From contig CAKPDF010000009.1 of assembly GCA_934148535.1 (NCBI GenBank), positions 1-47,722 of the forward strand: a stretch of DNA of 47,722 bases, in the 5' to 3' direction. The position numbers and the translations under genes are program-made. The DNA comes from an uncultured Bacilli bacterium (GTDB lineage: Bacteria > Bacillota_I > Bacilli_A > RF39 > UBA660). The notes under the pieces were generated by a model. That model was not told the origin of the DNA. It searched no databases and worked only from the letters and a program-made list of their open reading frames with translations. Every line of letters starts with the position of its first letter. The first letter of the stretch is position 1. Of this stretch, positions 1-7,609 are shown in pieces.

Positions 1-100
1 TGTTAAGTTTAATTACTTATTATTTCCTGCTACTCAAATTGACGTTTTGCTCAGTTTTCAAAGAACATTTTTTCTCTTGCTTTTTTTTCAAAGCACATTT
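1..100 (-). promoter_or_regulatory. rRNA operon leader with boxA-like antitermination site (16S gene lies beyond the left edge)
   Basis: Read on the minus strand, about 37-66 gives TGTTCTTTGAAAACTGAGC, the boxA-type sequence that precedes 16S, or the 16S-23S spacer, in low-GC Firmicutes rRNA operons. A shortened repeat (GTGCTTTGAAAA) lies just upstream at about 85-100. Three tandem promoters sit upstream of it. The rRNA gene itself is not in the window. That it is the 16S leader rather than a spacer is inferred from the promoters. Confidence 0.75.
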
Positions 101-103
101 GTT

Positions 104-132
104 ATTGTATCAGTTTTCAAGGGTAAAGTCAA
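104..132 (-). promoter_or_regulatory. rRNA promoter P3 (proximal)
   Basis: Minus strand -35 TTGACT (127-132), 17-bp spacer and -10 TACAAT (104-109), directly upstream of the boxA-like leader. It is the third of three evenly spaced tandem promoters, each preceded by a run of A and the sequence GTATTGAC or GCATTGAC. Confidence 0.75.
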
Positions 133-203
133 TACTTTTTTTAACTTTTTTTCAAAAACTTTTTTAACAACTTTTTTTGCTTCCTTTTGGGAAGTTCTTT
201 CTA

Positions 204-232
204 AATATAACACTTTTTAGCAATGGTGTCAA
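204..232 (-). promoter_or_regulatory. rRNA promoter P2
   Basis: Minus strand -35 TTGACA (227-232), 17-bp spacer and -10 TATATT (204-209). The consensus -35, optimal spacing and A-rich tracts upstream (like UP elements) fit a strong stable-RNA promoter. Confidence 0.8.
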
Positions 233-309
233 TGCTTTTTTTGATTTTTTTTGACTTTTTTTGCTAAGGCATCATATTTAATTTTTTTCCCTTTCAAAAG
301 GGTAATTCA

Positions 310-339
310 ACTATACCAAATAACCTTAGGTCTTGTCAA
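310..339 (-). promoter_or_regulatory. rRNA promoter P1 (distal)
   Basis: Minus strand -35 TTGACA (334-339), 18-bp spacer and -10 TATAGT (310-315), with an A-rich tract just upstream (343-360). First of the tandem set that drives transcription off the left edge. Confidence 0.75.
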
Positions 340-450
340 TGCTTTTTTAAAAAAAAATAAAACAAATTGCAAATGTAAACTGAATATTTACTATTTTGAT
401 TGTTTTACTATTTATTATTGTTATTAAATTACAAATTTATCTATAATTTA

Positions 451-473
451 AACAATATATATTATGTATTGTA
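451..473. repeat. Intergenic palindrome, copy a
   Basis: Imperfect inverted repeat ACAATATA...TGTATTGT, between the 3' end of the nucleotide phosphatase gene and the rRNA promoters. It resembles the perfect palindrome at 25274-25297. Confidence 0.45.
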
Positions 474-487
474 CTTTTATTTTATTA

Positions 488-1039
488 CTATTTTTGGGAC
501 TGATTTTGTTTTTCTGTTAATTCTTTATACTTTTCATAATATTTTTCAATTGTTACTTTATCAAATGGTACTTCTTTTACTCTTACCATATTTATCAAAT
601 TTCCTAATTCATATTTTAATATAAAGTCTAGTCTATTGGAATAGTGCATTTGTTTTTTATGATATTTATATTCCATCTTATCTAATATTTTAAAACTTCC
701 CGTTGGAAAAACTCTTAAATCTAAATCATAATCAATATATTTAATTACTTTATCATCTATTAGAAATGGGGTTGCTATATTACAATAGAAATATATTCCA
801 TAATCTTTTAATTGTCCTATTATATTAAACCATCTATCTTTAAAGAAGAACATTATAGCAGGTTCTTTGGTCTTCCATACTTTTCCATCACTATCAATTA
901 CTGTTGTTTTATTATTACCAAATACCATATAGTCATCTTTTTTATCCAGCAATACTGCTTCATCCCATTGTCTATGCAAGGAACCATTATGTTTATAACA
1001 GTGTATTTCTAATTTTTCTCCTATTTTTATATCGTCCAT
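488..1039 (-). CDS. ntdp: Nucleoside tri-/diphosphatase, DUF402 (Ntdp/YgaC) family
   Basis: 183-residue cytosolic protein that matches DUF402 proteins of staphylococci and bacilli along its whole length (about 180 residues in the family). Recognisable blocks are an N-terminal Y-K-H-[ND]-G-x2-H-R-x-W segment (about 15-25), the central EPAIxFF and WFN blocks (about 60-72), and GIYFYCNIATPF followed by KYIDYDLDLRVFP (about 81-112), which holds the acidic residues thought to bind the metal. The family hydrolyses nucleoside di- and triphosphates. The start is supported by AAAGGAGG seven bases upstream. It is transcribed divergently from the sortase gene. Confidence 0.88.
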   Translation of the reverse strand: MDDIKIGEKLEIHCYKHNGSLHRQWDEAVLLDKKDDYMVFGNNKTTVIDSDGKVWKTKEPAIMFFFKDRWFNIIGQLKDYGIYFYCNIATPFLIDDKVIKYIDYDLDLRVFPTGSFKILDKMEYKYHKKQMHYSNRLDFILKYELGNLINMVRVKEVPFDKVTIEKYYEKYKELTEKQNQSQK

Positions 1040-1068
1040 GATTATCCTCCTTTCAATCTCTGTAAAGT

Positions 1069-1097
1069 ATTATACATCAAATTTACTTTTTTAACAA
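1069..1097 (-). promoter_or_regulatory. Promoter of ntdp
   Basis: Minus strand -35 TTGTTA (1092-1097), 17-bp spacer, -10 TATAAT (1069-1074). Confidence 0.65.
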
Positions 1098-1123
1098 CTA
1101 TTTGTATTTTTATCTTTTATTTG

Positions 1124-1132
1124 TGCTATAAT
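1124..1132 (+). promoter_or_regulatory. Extended -10 promoter of the sortase gene
   Basis: TGCTATAAT (TG at 1124-1125, then C, then TATAAT at 1127-1132) is an extended -10 element. No convincing -35 is present at 17 bp. Because it overlaps the upstream in-frame TTG at 1132, that codon cannot be the start of translation. Confidence 0.55.
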
Positions 1133-1164
1133 TGTTTTATAAGAGTAATAAGGTGGTGGTTTAT

Positions 1165-2136
1165 TTGAGATACTTTTTAGAGGGTATCAAGTTTATAATA
1201 CAAATGATTTTTAATATTATTAAATGGTTTGCTATTGGTATTATAACTGTTATATGTATTTTTCCTTATTATTTTATCATTGGCATTATATTTATATTTA
1301 ATAAGAAGAAAAGAAAGGAATTAGGTTTTAGTAAGCCTCTTATACCTACTATTATGATGATTCTATCTTTAACTACTTATTTTATTTCTGTATTTATTTT
1401 AACTAGATGGTTTGTTCAGCAAGAGCGCATTAAGAATTTAAGTGAGAGCATTGTCTCTTCAACTGTTATTTTAGAAAAAGAAGAAAATAAAACAGAAGAA
1501 CCTATTACTCCTTCTGATAATTCTAATTCTAATACTAGTGTAGATTATTCAGAGTACTATGGTTTTGCTAATGCAGATTTTGATAATCTTTTGAGTAGAA
1601 ATTCTGATACTGTTGCTTGGATTAAGGTTAGTAATACTAAGATTAACTATCCTGTTGTTCAAACTACTGATAATGAATATTATTTAAATCATGATTTTAA
1701 TAAATATTCTACTAATGTTGGTTGGATATTTGGTGATTATAGAGATGATTTTAATAATTTTGGTTTTAATACTATTATATATGGTCATAATCTTATTAAT
1801 AGAGAAATGTTTGGTTCTTTACCTTGGACTATGAAATCTAGTTGGTATAAAAATAAAAAGAATTATGATATATATCTTGAAACTGCTAATGCTAAAACTA
1901 CTTGGAGAGTATTTTCTATTTATAAGATAGAGCCTGTTACAGATTATCTTCGTACATCATTCTATTCTTATAATGAATATAATAATTGGTTAGATGTTAT
2001 GAAAAATAGAAGTATATATAATTTCGGCGAGGAAGTAAGTAGCGATGATAAAGTATTATCTTTATCTACTTGTGATGATACAGGACACTATAGGGTTGTA
2101 TTACAGGCTAAATTAGTTAGTGTTGTAACTAATTAA
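1165..2136 (+). CDS. Class B sortase, two-TM N-terminus
   Basis: 323 residues from TTG 1165. I chose this start because AAGGTGG lies 8 bases upstream and because an earlier in-frame TTG at 1132 falls inside the -10 box. Two hydrophobic segments (about 11-46 and 60-82) precede a low-complexity linker and an extracellular sortase domain (about 135-320). The catalytic triad is visible: His208 in IIYGHNL, Cys303 in LSLSTC and Arg310 in HYRVVL. The YGHN and LSTC/RVVL pattern is class B (SrtB and pilus-type SrtC2), not class A. Sortases cleave a C-terminal signal and transfer the protein to peptidoglycan or to a pilin lysine. No substrate lies next to it; the obvious candidate is the QVPTG protein at 14010-16265. 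Confidence 0.88.
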   Translation: MRYFLEGIKFIIQMIFNIIKWFAIGIITVICIFPYYFIIGIIFIFNKKKRKELGFSKPLIPTIMMILSLTTYFISVFILTRWFVQQERIKNLSESIVSSTVILEKEENKTEEPITPSDNSNSNTSVDYSEYYGFANADFDNLLSRNSDTVAWIKVSNTKINYPVVQTTDNEYYLNHDFNKYSTNVGWIFGDYRDDFNNFGFNTIIYGHNLINREMFGSLPWTMKSSWYKNKKNYDIYLETANAKTTWRVFSIYKIEPVTDYLRTSFYSYNEYNNWLDVMKNRSIYNFGEEVSSDDKVLSLSTCDDTGHYRVVLQAKLVSVVTN

Positions 2137-2146
2137 TATAATTTTA

Positions 2147-2190
2147 AAAGAGAGGTTATTTTTCTGATAACTTCTCTTTGTTTTCTTTTT
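2147..2190. terminator. Bidirectional terminator between sortase and LTA-synthase genes
   Basis: Stem AAAGAGAGGTTAT / ATAACTTCTCTTT (one wobble) with T-rich tails on both strands, placed between convergent genes and overlapping the 3' end of the minus-strand one. Confidence 0.75.
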
Positions 2191-4225
2191 CTTTTATTAA
2201 GTCATAGGTTATTATATCGTTTGATACTTCAATTATTTTGTTTGAGTATTCAGTATTTTTATTTATGTATTCTTCATCTACAGCACTGCCATTTATAGGG
2301 TATATTTCTCCATTTTGGTTATTGTAATAGATTTTATCTGTTACGTATGAACCATCTGAGAATACTACTGTATTTTCACCGTTTTTAATACTTAATACAT
2401 CATGACCGATTTGATAGTCACTGTGTATTCCTAACATATTTCCTAAAATTGGTAGGGCATCTATCATTCCTGTAGGAGTATCAATTTTAGTTTTATATTG
2501 TTTATCTTTAGTCCATATTATGAATGGTACTTTTTTATCTAATTTATATTCATATTCATTATAATCTATATAACCTTCATCTTCTTTTGTTTTTACTTTA
2601 TCTGTATATGGGTCATAGTTATATAATAAATTATAGTATTTCTTACTTATTCTAGCGTCATGATCTCCATATATTACTATTGCAGTATTTTCAAGTAGTC
2701 CTGCTTCGTCTAAGTCATTAATAAATTGACCTATTGCTTGGTCTGCATAATGAACTGATCTTAGATAATTACCTAGTGTTGTTCCATTTATATAATCTCT
2801 AGTTACTTCTTCTCCATCTATTTCAACTGTCATTGTTGTTGGATATTCATCCATTAAATCTAAGTCACTAAATGGGGTATGATTTGTTAGGGTTATTAGA
2901 GTTCCATAGAATGGTTGGCCTTTGGTTTCTTTTATTTTTTGAATCATTGGTACTGCTTGTTTAAAGAATGATTTATCACTTAAGCCAAGTCCTATAGTTT
3001 CGTCAATATTAAATGATGATTTGCTATAAAAATCGTCATATCCCATATTTTTATGCATTGTTGCTCTATTCCAAAAGTCTCCAGTATTTCCGTGCATACT
3101 AAATGTATAATAATTTTGTTCTTTTAATAAATTTTGAATTGTTACATATTTTCTATCAAAGTAGTTTACAAATACTGTACCTGATGAGGATGGCATTAAA
3201 GATGTTGAAAATGTGAATTCGGCATCGCTACTTGTCCCTACTCCTACTTCAGAGTAATAATTTGAGAAGAATATTCCTTCACTTGCTAATTTATTTATAT
3301 TTGGGGTTACTTCAACTCCGTTAAATGATAATGTCATTGCTATTGTTTGTAAGCTTTCAGCGTGTATTACTATTACATTTTTACCTTTTAACATATTTGT
3401 ATATTCGTTAGTTTCTGTAGTGCTAGAATTTTCTTCGTAATAATCATTAAATGTTTTTAAGGCTTTGTCGTGTCCGAATAAGTTATTTATTTTTGGTTCT
3501 ATACTTTGACAAATATCATTTACTTGATATATGTATAGTCCAAAACTTGATACTACTGATTCTCTATTCCACATTTTGGCAAATCTAGACCATTCTGTTT
3601 TTGTTACTAGGGCAGATGATATTAGTAATAATACTAGCCCTGTTGCTATCATATTTATAAATGAGAATTTTTTATCTGCTTTACTTAATTTATTTTCTTT
3701 AGTAATTTTTTCTTTTTTTAGTAATTTTTTATAGATATAATATAATAAGATAGGCGCTATAAAGAAAACGAAATCTTCTACTTTCATAACATTTTCTACT
3801 ACTGCATCACCTACATCTACTACAAATGTTGAAGTTGCTAATAAGGAAATAGATGCAAATGAGGAATAATATGTATAGTATATAGCGTGTATTGTACATA
3901 ATATTGCGGTAAATATTGACCAAAACATTAGATATTTTACTTTACTTTTTTCTTTTTTCATTAAAAATATAAATGATGATACAATAAATAAGAATGCTAA
4001 ATCTATTAATATTGGTTTAGGATTATATATTTTATGAATTGTTATTAATCTTAATAGTATTGTATTTATTAGAGTCGTAACTAAGAATGCTAATAAGAAT
4101 GGGGAATTTTTAAAAAATACTATATAATGTTTCTTTAAAAATTCTTTTATTTTTTTTATTTTTAAATTATTTTTTATTGATTTGTCTTTTTTTTCTTTGT
4201 TATTTTTATTACTTTGTTTTTTCAT
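2156..4225 (-). CDS. ltaS: LTA synthase family phosphoglycerol transferase (sulfatase fold)
   Basis: 689 residues. A Lys-rich cytoplasmic N-terminus (1-35) is followed by five likely membrane helices (about 40-60, 70-90, 97-120, 150-168, 188-208) and an extracellular sulfatase-type domain from about 280. Visible active-site features are Glu290 in VIVIHAES, the catalytic Thr331 in GTSSDAEF, His378 in FSMHGN, the TNHTPF block and YGDHD near 510. LtaS polymerises glycerol-phosphate from phosphatidylglycerol onto lipid anchors outside the membrane. The phosphatidyltransferase at 13199-13891 could supply that lipid, which is inference. AAGAAGGAAG precedes the ATG. A related enzyme such as an LTA primase or a phosphoglycerol transferase of another polymer is possible. 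Confidence 0.85.
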   Translation of the reverse strand: MKKQSNKNNKEKKDKSIKNNLKIKKIKEFLKKHYIVFFKNSPFLLAFLVTTLINTILLRLITIHKIYNPKPILIDLAFLFIVSSFIFLMKKEKSKVKYLMFWSIFTAILCTIHAIYYTYYSSFASISLLATSTFVVDVGDAVVENVMKVEDFVFFIAPILLYYIYKKLLKKEKITKENKLSKADKKFSFINMIATGLVLLLISSALVTKTEWSRFAKMWNRESVVSSFGLYIYQVNDICQSIEPKINNLFGHDKALKTFNDYYEENSSTTETNEYTNMLKGKNVIVIHAESLQTIAMTLSFNGVEVTPNINKLASEGIFFSNYYSEVGVGTSSDAEFTFSTSLMPSSSGTVFVNYFDRKYVTIQNLLKEQNYYTFSMHGNTGDFWNRATMHKNMGYDDFYSKSSFNIDETIGLGLSDKSFFKQAVPMIQKIKETKGQPFYGTLITLTNHTPFSDLDLMDEYPTTMTVEIDGEEVTRDYINGTTLGNYLRSVHYADQAIGQFINDLDEAGLLENTAIVIYGDHDARISKKYYNLLYNYDPYTDKVKTKEDEGYIDYNEYEYKLDKKVPFIIWTKDKQYKTKIDTPTGMIDALPILGNMLGIHSDYQIGHDVLSIKNGENTVVFSDGSYVTDKIYYNNQNGEIYPINGSAVDEEYINKNTEYSNKIIEVSNDIITYDLIKEKENKEKLSEK

Positions 4226-4249
4226 ATACTTCCTTCTTTCTTTTGTTAT

Positions 4250-4278
4250 ATTATATCACTAGTGATTAATTTTAGCAA
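4250..4278 (-). promoter_or_regulatory. Promoter of ltaS-like gene
   Basis: Minus strand -35 TTGCTA (4273-4278), 17-bp spacer, -10 TATAAT (4250-4255). Confidence 0.65.
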
Positions 4279-4312
4279 CTTTACTAATATTTTTGTTTAT
4301 TATTTACAAAAA

Positions 4313-4342
4313 TTATAATTGTTTTTTTTCTTAAGATATGAT
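4313..4342 (+). promoter_or_regulatory. Probable promoter of tmcAL
   Basis: -35 TTTACA (4313-4318), 18-bp spacer, -10 TATGAT (4337-4342). The transcript would start only a few bases before the ribosome binding site, giving an unusually short leader. Confidence 0.45.
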
Positions 4343-4362
4343 AGTATTAGGTGGGTGATGTT

Positions 4363-5502
4363 ATGCATACTGTGGGTATTGTCTGTGAATATAATCCTAT
4401 GCATTTAGGGCATTTATATCAAATTAATGAAATTAAAAAGTTATATCCTGATTCAATTATTGCTATAGTTTGTTGTAGTTGTTTTACTCAGCGGGGAGAA
4501 TTATGTGTAATGAATAAATGGGATAAGTGCAGAATTGCTTTAGAAAATGGAGTTGATTTGGTTATTGAGCTTCCTTTTGTTTATGCTACTCAGGGTGCTG
4601 ATATTTTTGCTAGTGGTAGTATTAAACTTCTTGATAGTATAGGTATTGATACTTTAGTATTTGGTAGTGAATCTAATGATATAAAAAAGTTAGAGAGTAT
4701 TGCTTATACTCAACTTAATGATAATAATTATGATGATAAAGTTCGAATTTATTTAGATAAGGGAGTTAATTATCCTACTGCAATGAGTTTAGCATTAAAA
4801 GATATATTGGGGTATTCTGTTAGTAGTCCTAATGATTTACTTGCTATTTCTTATATAAAAGAGATTATTAAGAATAATTATAGAATTAATTATATTTCTA
4901 TTAAGAGAACTAATTCTTATTATGGGGATGATAATATTAATGATAATATTGCTTCTGCTTCATATATTAGGGATATGTATAAAAAGGGAGAAGATATAGT
5001 TAAATATTTGGTTAAGGATAGTTATTCATATTTATATAAAGATATTTCTATGGATAGAGTATTTCCTTATTTAAAATATAGAATAATATCTGATAGACTT
5101 GATGATATTGTAGATGTTGATGAGGGTATTCATAATAAACTTAAAAAAAATATTATGAGATGTAATTGTTTTAATGATATTATTGATATGGTTAAATCTA
5201 AGAGATATACTTATAATAAAATTAATAGAATGCTTGTTCATATTCTTTGTAATTTTACTAAAGTTGAAAATAAAAATAAAAATATAGATTATGTTAGATT
5301 ACTAGGATTTAGTTCTAATGGTCAGAAATATTTGGGCTCTATTAGAAAAGATAAGAATATTCCTATTATTACTCATTATAAGAGAGGTATTTCTAATATA
5401 TTTGATATTGAATATAGAATTACTTGCATATATGGAATGATTATGGGAGATGATAATATATCTAAGGATGAATATAGTCATAAACCTATAAGGATAGATT
5501 AG
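4363..5502 (+). CDS. tmcAL: tRNA(Met) cytidine acetate ligase TmcAL
   Basis: 379 residues from ATG 4363. An upstream in-frame GTG at 4351 is less likely because AGGTGG (4349-4354) is correctly placed for 4363. The N-terminus carries the nucleotidyltransferase signature CEYNPMHLGH (about 8-17), followed by CFTQRGE and the LVIELPF and GADIFASGS blocks typical of the YlbM/TmcAL family. The enzyme activates acetate with ATP and forms N4-acetylcytidine at the wobble position of elongator tRNA-Met. The length fits the family (about 380-410). It stands alone, divergent from the ltaS-like gene, and is followed by a palindromic repeat and a hairpin. Confidence 0.9.
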   Translation: MHTVGIVCEYNPMHLGHLYQINEIKKLYPDSIIAIVCCSCFTQRGELCVMNKWDKCRIALENGVDLVIELPFVYATQGADIFASGSIKLLDSIGIDTLVFGSESNDIKKLESIAYTQLNDNNYDDKVRIYLDKGVNYPTAMSLALKDILGYSVSSPNDLLAISYIKEIIKNNYRINYISIKRTNSYYGDDNINDNIASASYIRDMYKKGEDIVKYLVKDSYSYLYKDISMDRVFPYLKYRIISDRLDDIVDVDEGIHNKLKKNIMRCNCFNDIIDMVKSKRYTYNKINRMLVHILCNFTKVENKNKNIDYVRLLGFSSNGQKYLGSIRKDKNIPIITHYKRGISNIFDIEYRITCIYGMIMGDDNISKDEYSHKPIRID

Positions 5503-5507
5503 TTATT

Positions 5508-5533
5508 TACAATACATAAATATGTATATTATA
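5508..5533. repeat. Intergenic palindrome, copy b
   Basis: TACAATACATA, two bases, then TATGTATATTA, just after the tmcAL stop. The left arm is identical to that of the perfect copy at 25274-25297; the right arm is degenerate. Confidence 0.5.
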
Positions 5534-5566
5534 AATTACTTATATGTAATAAATAATACAATTAAA

Positions 5567-5597
5567 AAAGATACATTTTTAATTTGAGTGTATCTTT
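5567..5597 (-). terminator. Terminator of the three-gene unknown operon
   Basis: Perfect 9-bp stem AAAGATACA / TGTATCTTT with a U-run in the minus-strand direction, abutting the stop codon of the 53-residue membrane protein. It may also stop transcripts from tmcAL. Confidence 0.75.
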
Positions 5598-5758
5598 TAT
5601 GCGTTAGCCATTGCTAAATCATATAGCAATTTTCCTACTGTAACTCCCACTACTATTGAAATTACTAGTACTACAACTATTAAGATTATGGTTGCTTTAT
5701 CTACTTCCATAGAACTTTTTTCAAGTTGTTTTTGTTTTTGGGCTTGTGTTAATTTCAT
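5597..5758 (-). CDS. Small single-pass membrane protein, 53 residues
   Basis: MKLTQAQKQKQLEKSSMEVD starts a short charged cytoplasmic region, followed by one hydrophobic helix (about 22-45) rich in Ile and Val, then a short tail ending LAMANA. AGGAG lies about 11 bases upstream of the ATG, and a terminator hairpin meets the stop codon. It is the last gene of a minus-strand run with the 82- and 481-residue genes (gaps 26 and 11 bp). I do not recognise a family. Gene reality is supported by the operon position, the RBS and the terminator; the function is unknown. Confidence 0.7.
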   Translation of the reverse strand: MKLTQAQKQKQLEKSSMEVDKATIILIVVVLVISIVVGVTVGKLLYDLAMANA

Positions 5759-5784
5759 TATTATATCAACTCCTGGTTATTCTT

Positions 5785-6033
5785 TTAAATTTTAATATTT
5801 TCTATTTCTTTTTTAAATAAAATTAATAATTCTTGTTTTTCTTCTTTTTTTGTTACTGGTTCTAATATTAAATTATTGTTTTCTAACTTTTCTTTTACAA
5901 ATTTTATTTTATATGGTTCATCTATTGTTGTAAGAAAGGCATAAACGTTTTTGTCTTTTTTTGTAATTGATGATACTACATATTCTAGGTTATCATCTAG
6001 ATATACTATTTCTCCTATTTCTAAATATTTCAA
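5785..6033 (-). CDS. Hypothetical 82-residue protein
   Basis: Small, charged, soluble-looking protein. The N-terminal half (MKYLEIGEIVYLDDNLEYVV) suggests a small beta-barrel, and the C-terminus is Lys/Glu-rich and probably helical. AAGGAGG precedes the ATG. It sits 11 bp after the 481-residue membrane protein gene and 26 bp before the 53-residue membrane protein gene, so the three are probably co-transcribed. I recognise no family or catalytic motif. Confidence 0.7.
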   Translation of the reverse strand: MKYLEIGEIVYLDDNLEYVVSSITKKDKNVYAFLTTIDEPYKIKFVKEKLENNNLILEPVTKKEEKQELLILFKKEIENIKI

Positions 6034-6044
6034 AATTATCCTCC

Positions 6045-7490
6045 TTATTGATAAGTTATTTTATTAGAATTTTGTAAACTTTCATATAAATCATTGAAAG
6101 TTTCTTTATTTACCTCTACCCAGCCGTATCCTTCTTCTTGATTAGTAACTTCATTTTTTCTTGATAAGTGAACTTTTATAACAAAATTATTACCTTCTAC
6201 GTTTTTTAACCATTGATTATATATTTTTCCTAGGTTAGTTTCAGATAATTTTCCATCATTTAGGCTTATTGTTTCTTTATTTTCTAAAACAGTATTTCCT
6301 TCTATATCTTTTTTACTTTCACATATTATAATGCTTGTTACTTTAGCGTCTCCTGCTGTAGTTACTCCTGCTCTTGTTGTATCTATACCACTTCTATATA
6401 GATTGGCATTATCAGAAATATAATAAGAGGCTCCTAAATCAATATATTCATATAAATCTTCGTCTGTTATTTCTGTTTTTATTATCTCTTCTCCATTTGG
6501 ATTTTCTGCTACTGAACTTAAATCTATTGTAGCGGTGGGAGTAGGTGATGACTCTGGTAATGGTTGTGGTTTTTCATTATTTTTTCTTCCTACTAAACTT
6601 ACTGTTGATAATATAATTGTTGCTGTTGCAAGAGCAGCTGCTATAATAGTATTTCGTATTTTCTTTTTTTCTTCTGGAGTTAAGTTGCTCTTTTTTTTAT
6701 AATCAACTTTTAGTTCTATTTCAGGTTCATCTTCATTAATATAATCTTCTATTGCTTTCTTTATATAATTTGCAGTGGTATTAATTTCATTATTAGTCTG
6801 AGTAGGTTGTGAATAGTTTGAATATTGACTTTCATATGGATCATTTTCTATTCTTTTATTTTGCTCTTGGTAATAAACATCTGAATTTGATAATGGTTGT
6901 TGCTTAGATATATTTTCTTTTCTTGTATTTTTATCTTGTTTATTTAATACTACTTTAATTTTTACTTTTAAATCACCATTTTCTATCATTTCACTTTCAA
7001 ATTTAGATATATAACCATCTTTAGCATTTTCGTTAGCATTTATTGCTAAAAAATCTGGGGTACCACTTAAATTGTTAAAGATTTCATTTAATGCTTCTTG
7101 AGTTATGAAATGTCCTGTTTCGGTTTTTAGCATTAAACTTGCTGGAATACTTGGAACTAATTTACTTGCAAATTCTTTTTTTGTTAAGATACTTTTGTCA
7201 TTATATTTAAGTACCGTATTACATTGTAATCTTATTTGCCATAGCCAATCTACTACATCTTCTACTTTATAATAATATCCTGCTTCTACTCCTTTTTTAA
7301 TATCTACTGTTATAAGACTTTTATTAAATTCATTTCTCAGTGCTATCAACTTTTCTGCATCTAAATCTGATTTATCATTGGTTATTTCATTTGATTTAAC
7401 ATTTACGACTTCCCTTACTCCTTTATTGGTTTTTGTATAAGCTTTTAAACTCCCGTCTACTGTTATTACTCTTTCTTTTTTTACTTCCAT
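6045..7490 (-). CDS. Single-pass membrane protein with large cytoplasmic and extracellular parts, function unknown
   Basis: 481 residues. The cytoplasmic half (1-280) has an ordered-looking region (about 41-185) and a Gln/Asn-rich stretch (about 192-240). A single TM helix (about 280-301) leads to a Pro/Ser/Thr-rich linker (305-320) and an extracellular domain of about 150 residues (335-481) that contains LGASYYISDNANLYRSGID and ends near YGWVEVNKETF. There is no signal peptide; topology is inferred from the charged residues before the helix. AAAGGAGG precedes the ATG. It heads the three-gene operon and I do not recognise a family. The inside-TM-outside architecture resembles regulators or sensors of the envelope, such as anti-sigma-like or division-linked proteins, but no motif confirms this. 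Confidence 0.72.
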   Translation of the reverse strand: MEVKKERVITVDGSLKAYTKTNKGVREVVNVKSNEITNDKSDLDAEKLIALRNEFNKSLITVDIKKGVEAGYYYKVEDVVDWLWQIRLQCNTVLKYNDKSILTKKEFASKLVPSIPASLMLKTETGHFITQEALNEIFNNLSGTPDFLAINANENAKDGYISKFESEMIENGDLKVKIKVVLNKQDKNTRKENISKQQPLSNSDVYYQEQNKRIENDPYESQYSNYSQPTQTNNEINTTANYIKKAIEDYINEDEPEIELKVDYKKKSNLTPEEKKKIRNTIIAAALATATIILSTVSLVGRKNNEKPQPLPESSPTPTATIDLSSVAENPNGEEIIKTEITDEDLYEYIDLGASYYISDNANLYRSGIDTTRAGVTTAGDAKVTSIIICESKKDIEGNTVLENKETISLNDGKLSETNLGKIYNQWLKNVEGNNFVIKVHLSRKNEVTNQEEGYGWVEVNKETFNDLYESLQNSNKITYQ

Positions 7491-7520
7491 ATTTACCTCC
7501 TTTATGCTATATCTAATAAG

Positions 7521-7529
7521 ATTATAGCA
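7521..7529 (-). promoter_or_regulatory. Extended -10 promoter of the three-gene operon
   Basis: Minus strand TGCTATAAT (TATAAT at 7521-7526), an extended -10. The -35 is weak. Confidence 0.5.
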
Positions 7530-7579
7530 TAATTTACTTTATTTTGATATTATTTTATTTAATTTTACATATTTTTAAA

Positions 7580-7609
7580 ATTAAAAGGTTCTAGTTTTTT
7601 AAACTAGAA
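7580..7609 (-). terminator. Terminator of nifJ
   Basis: Perfect 9-bp stem TTCTAGTTT / AAACTAGAA overlapping the stop codon of nifJ, followed by CCTTTTAATTTT on the minus strand. Confidence 0.7.
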
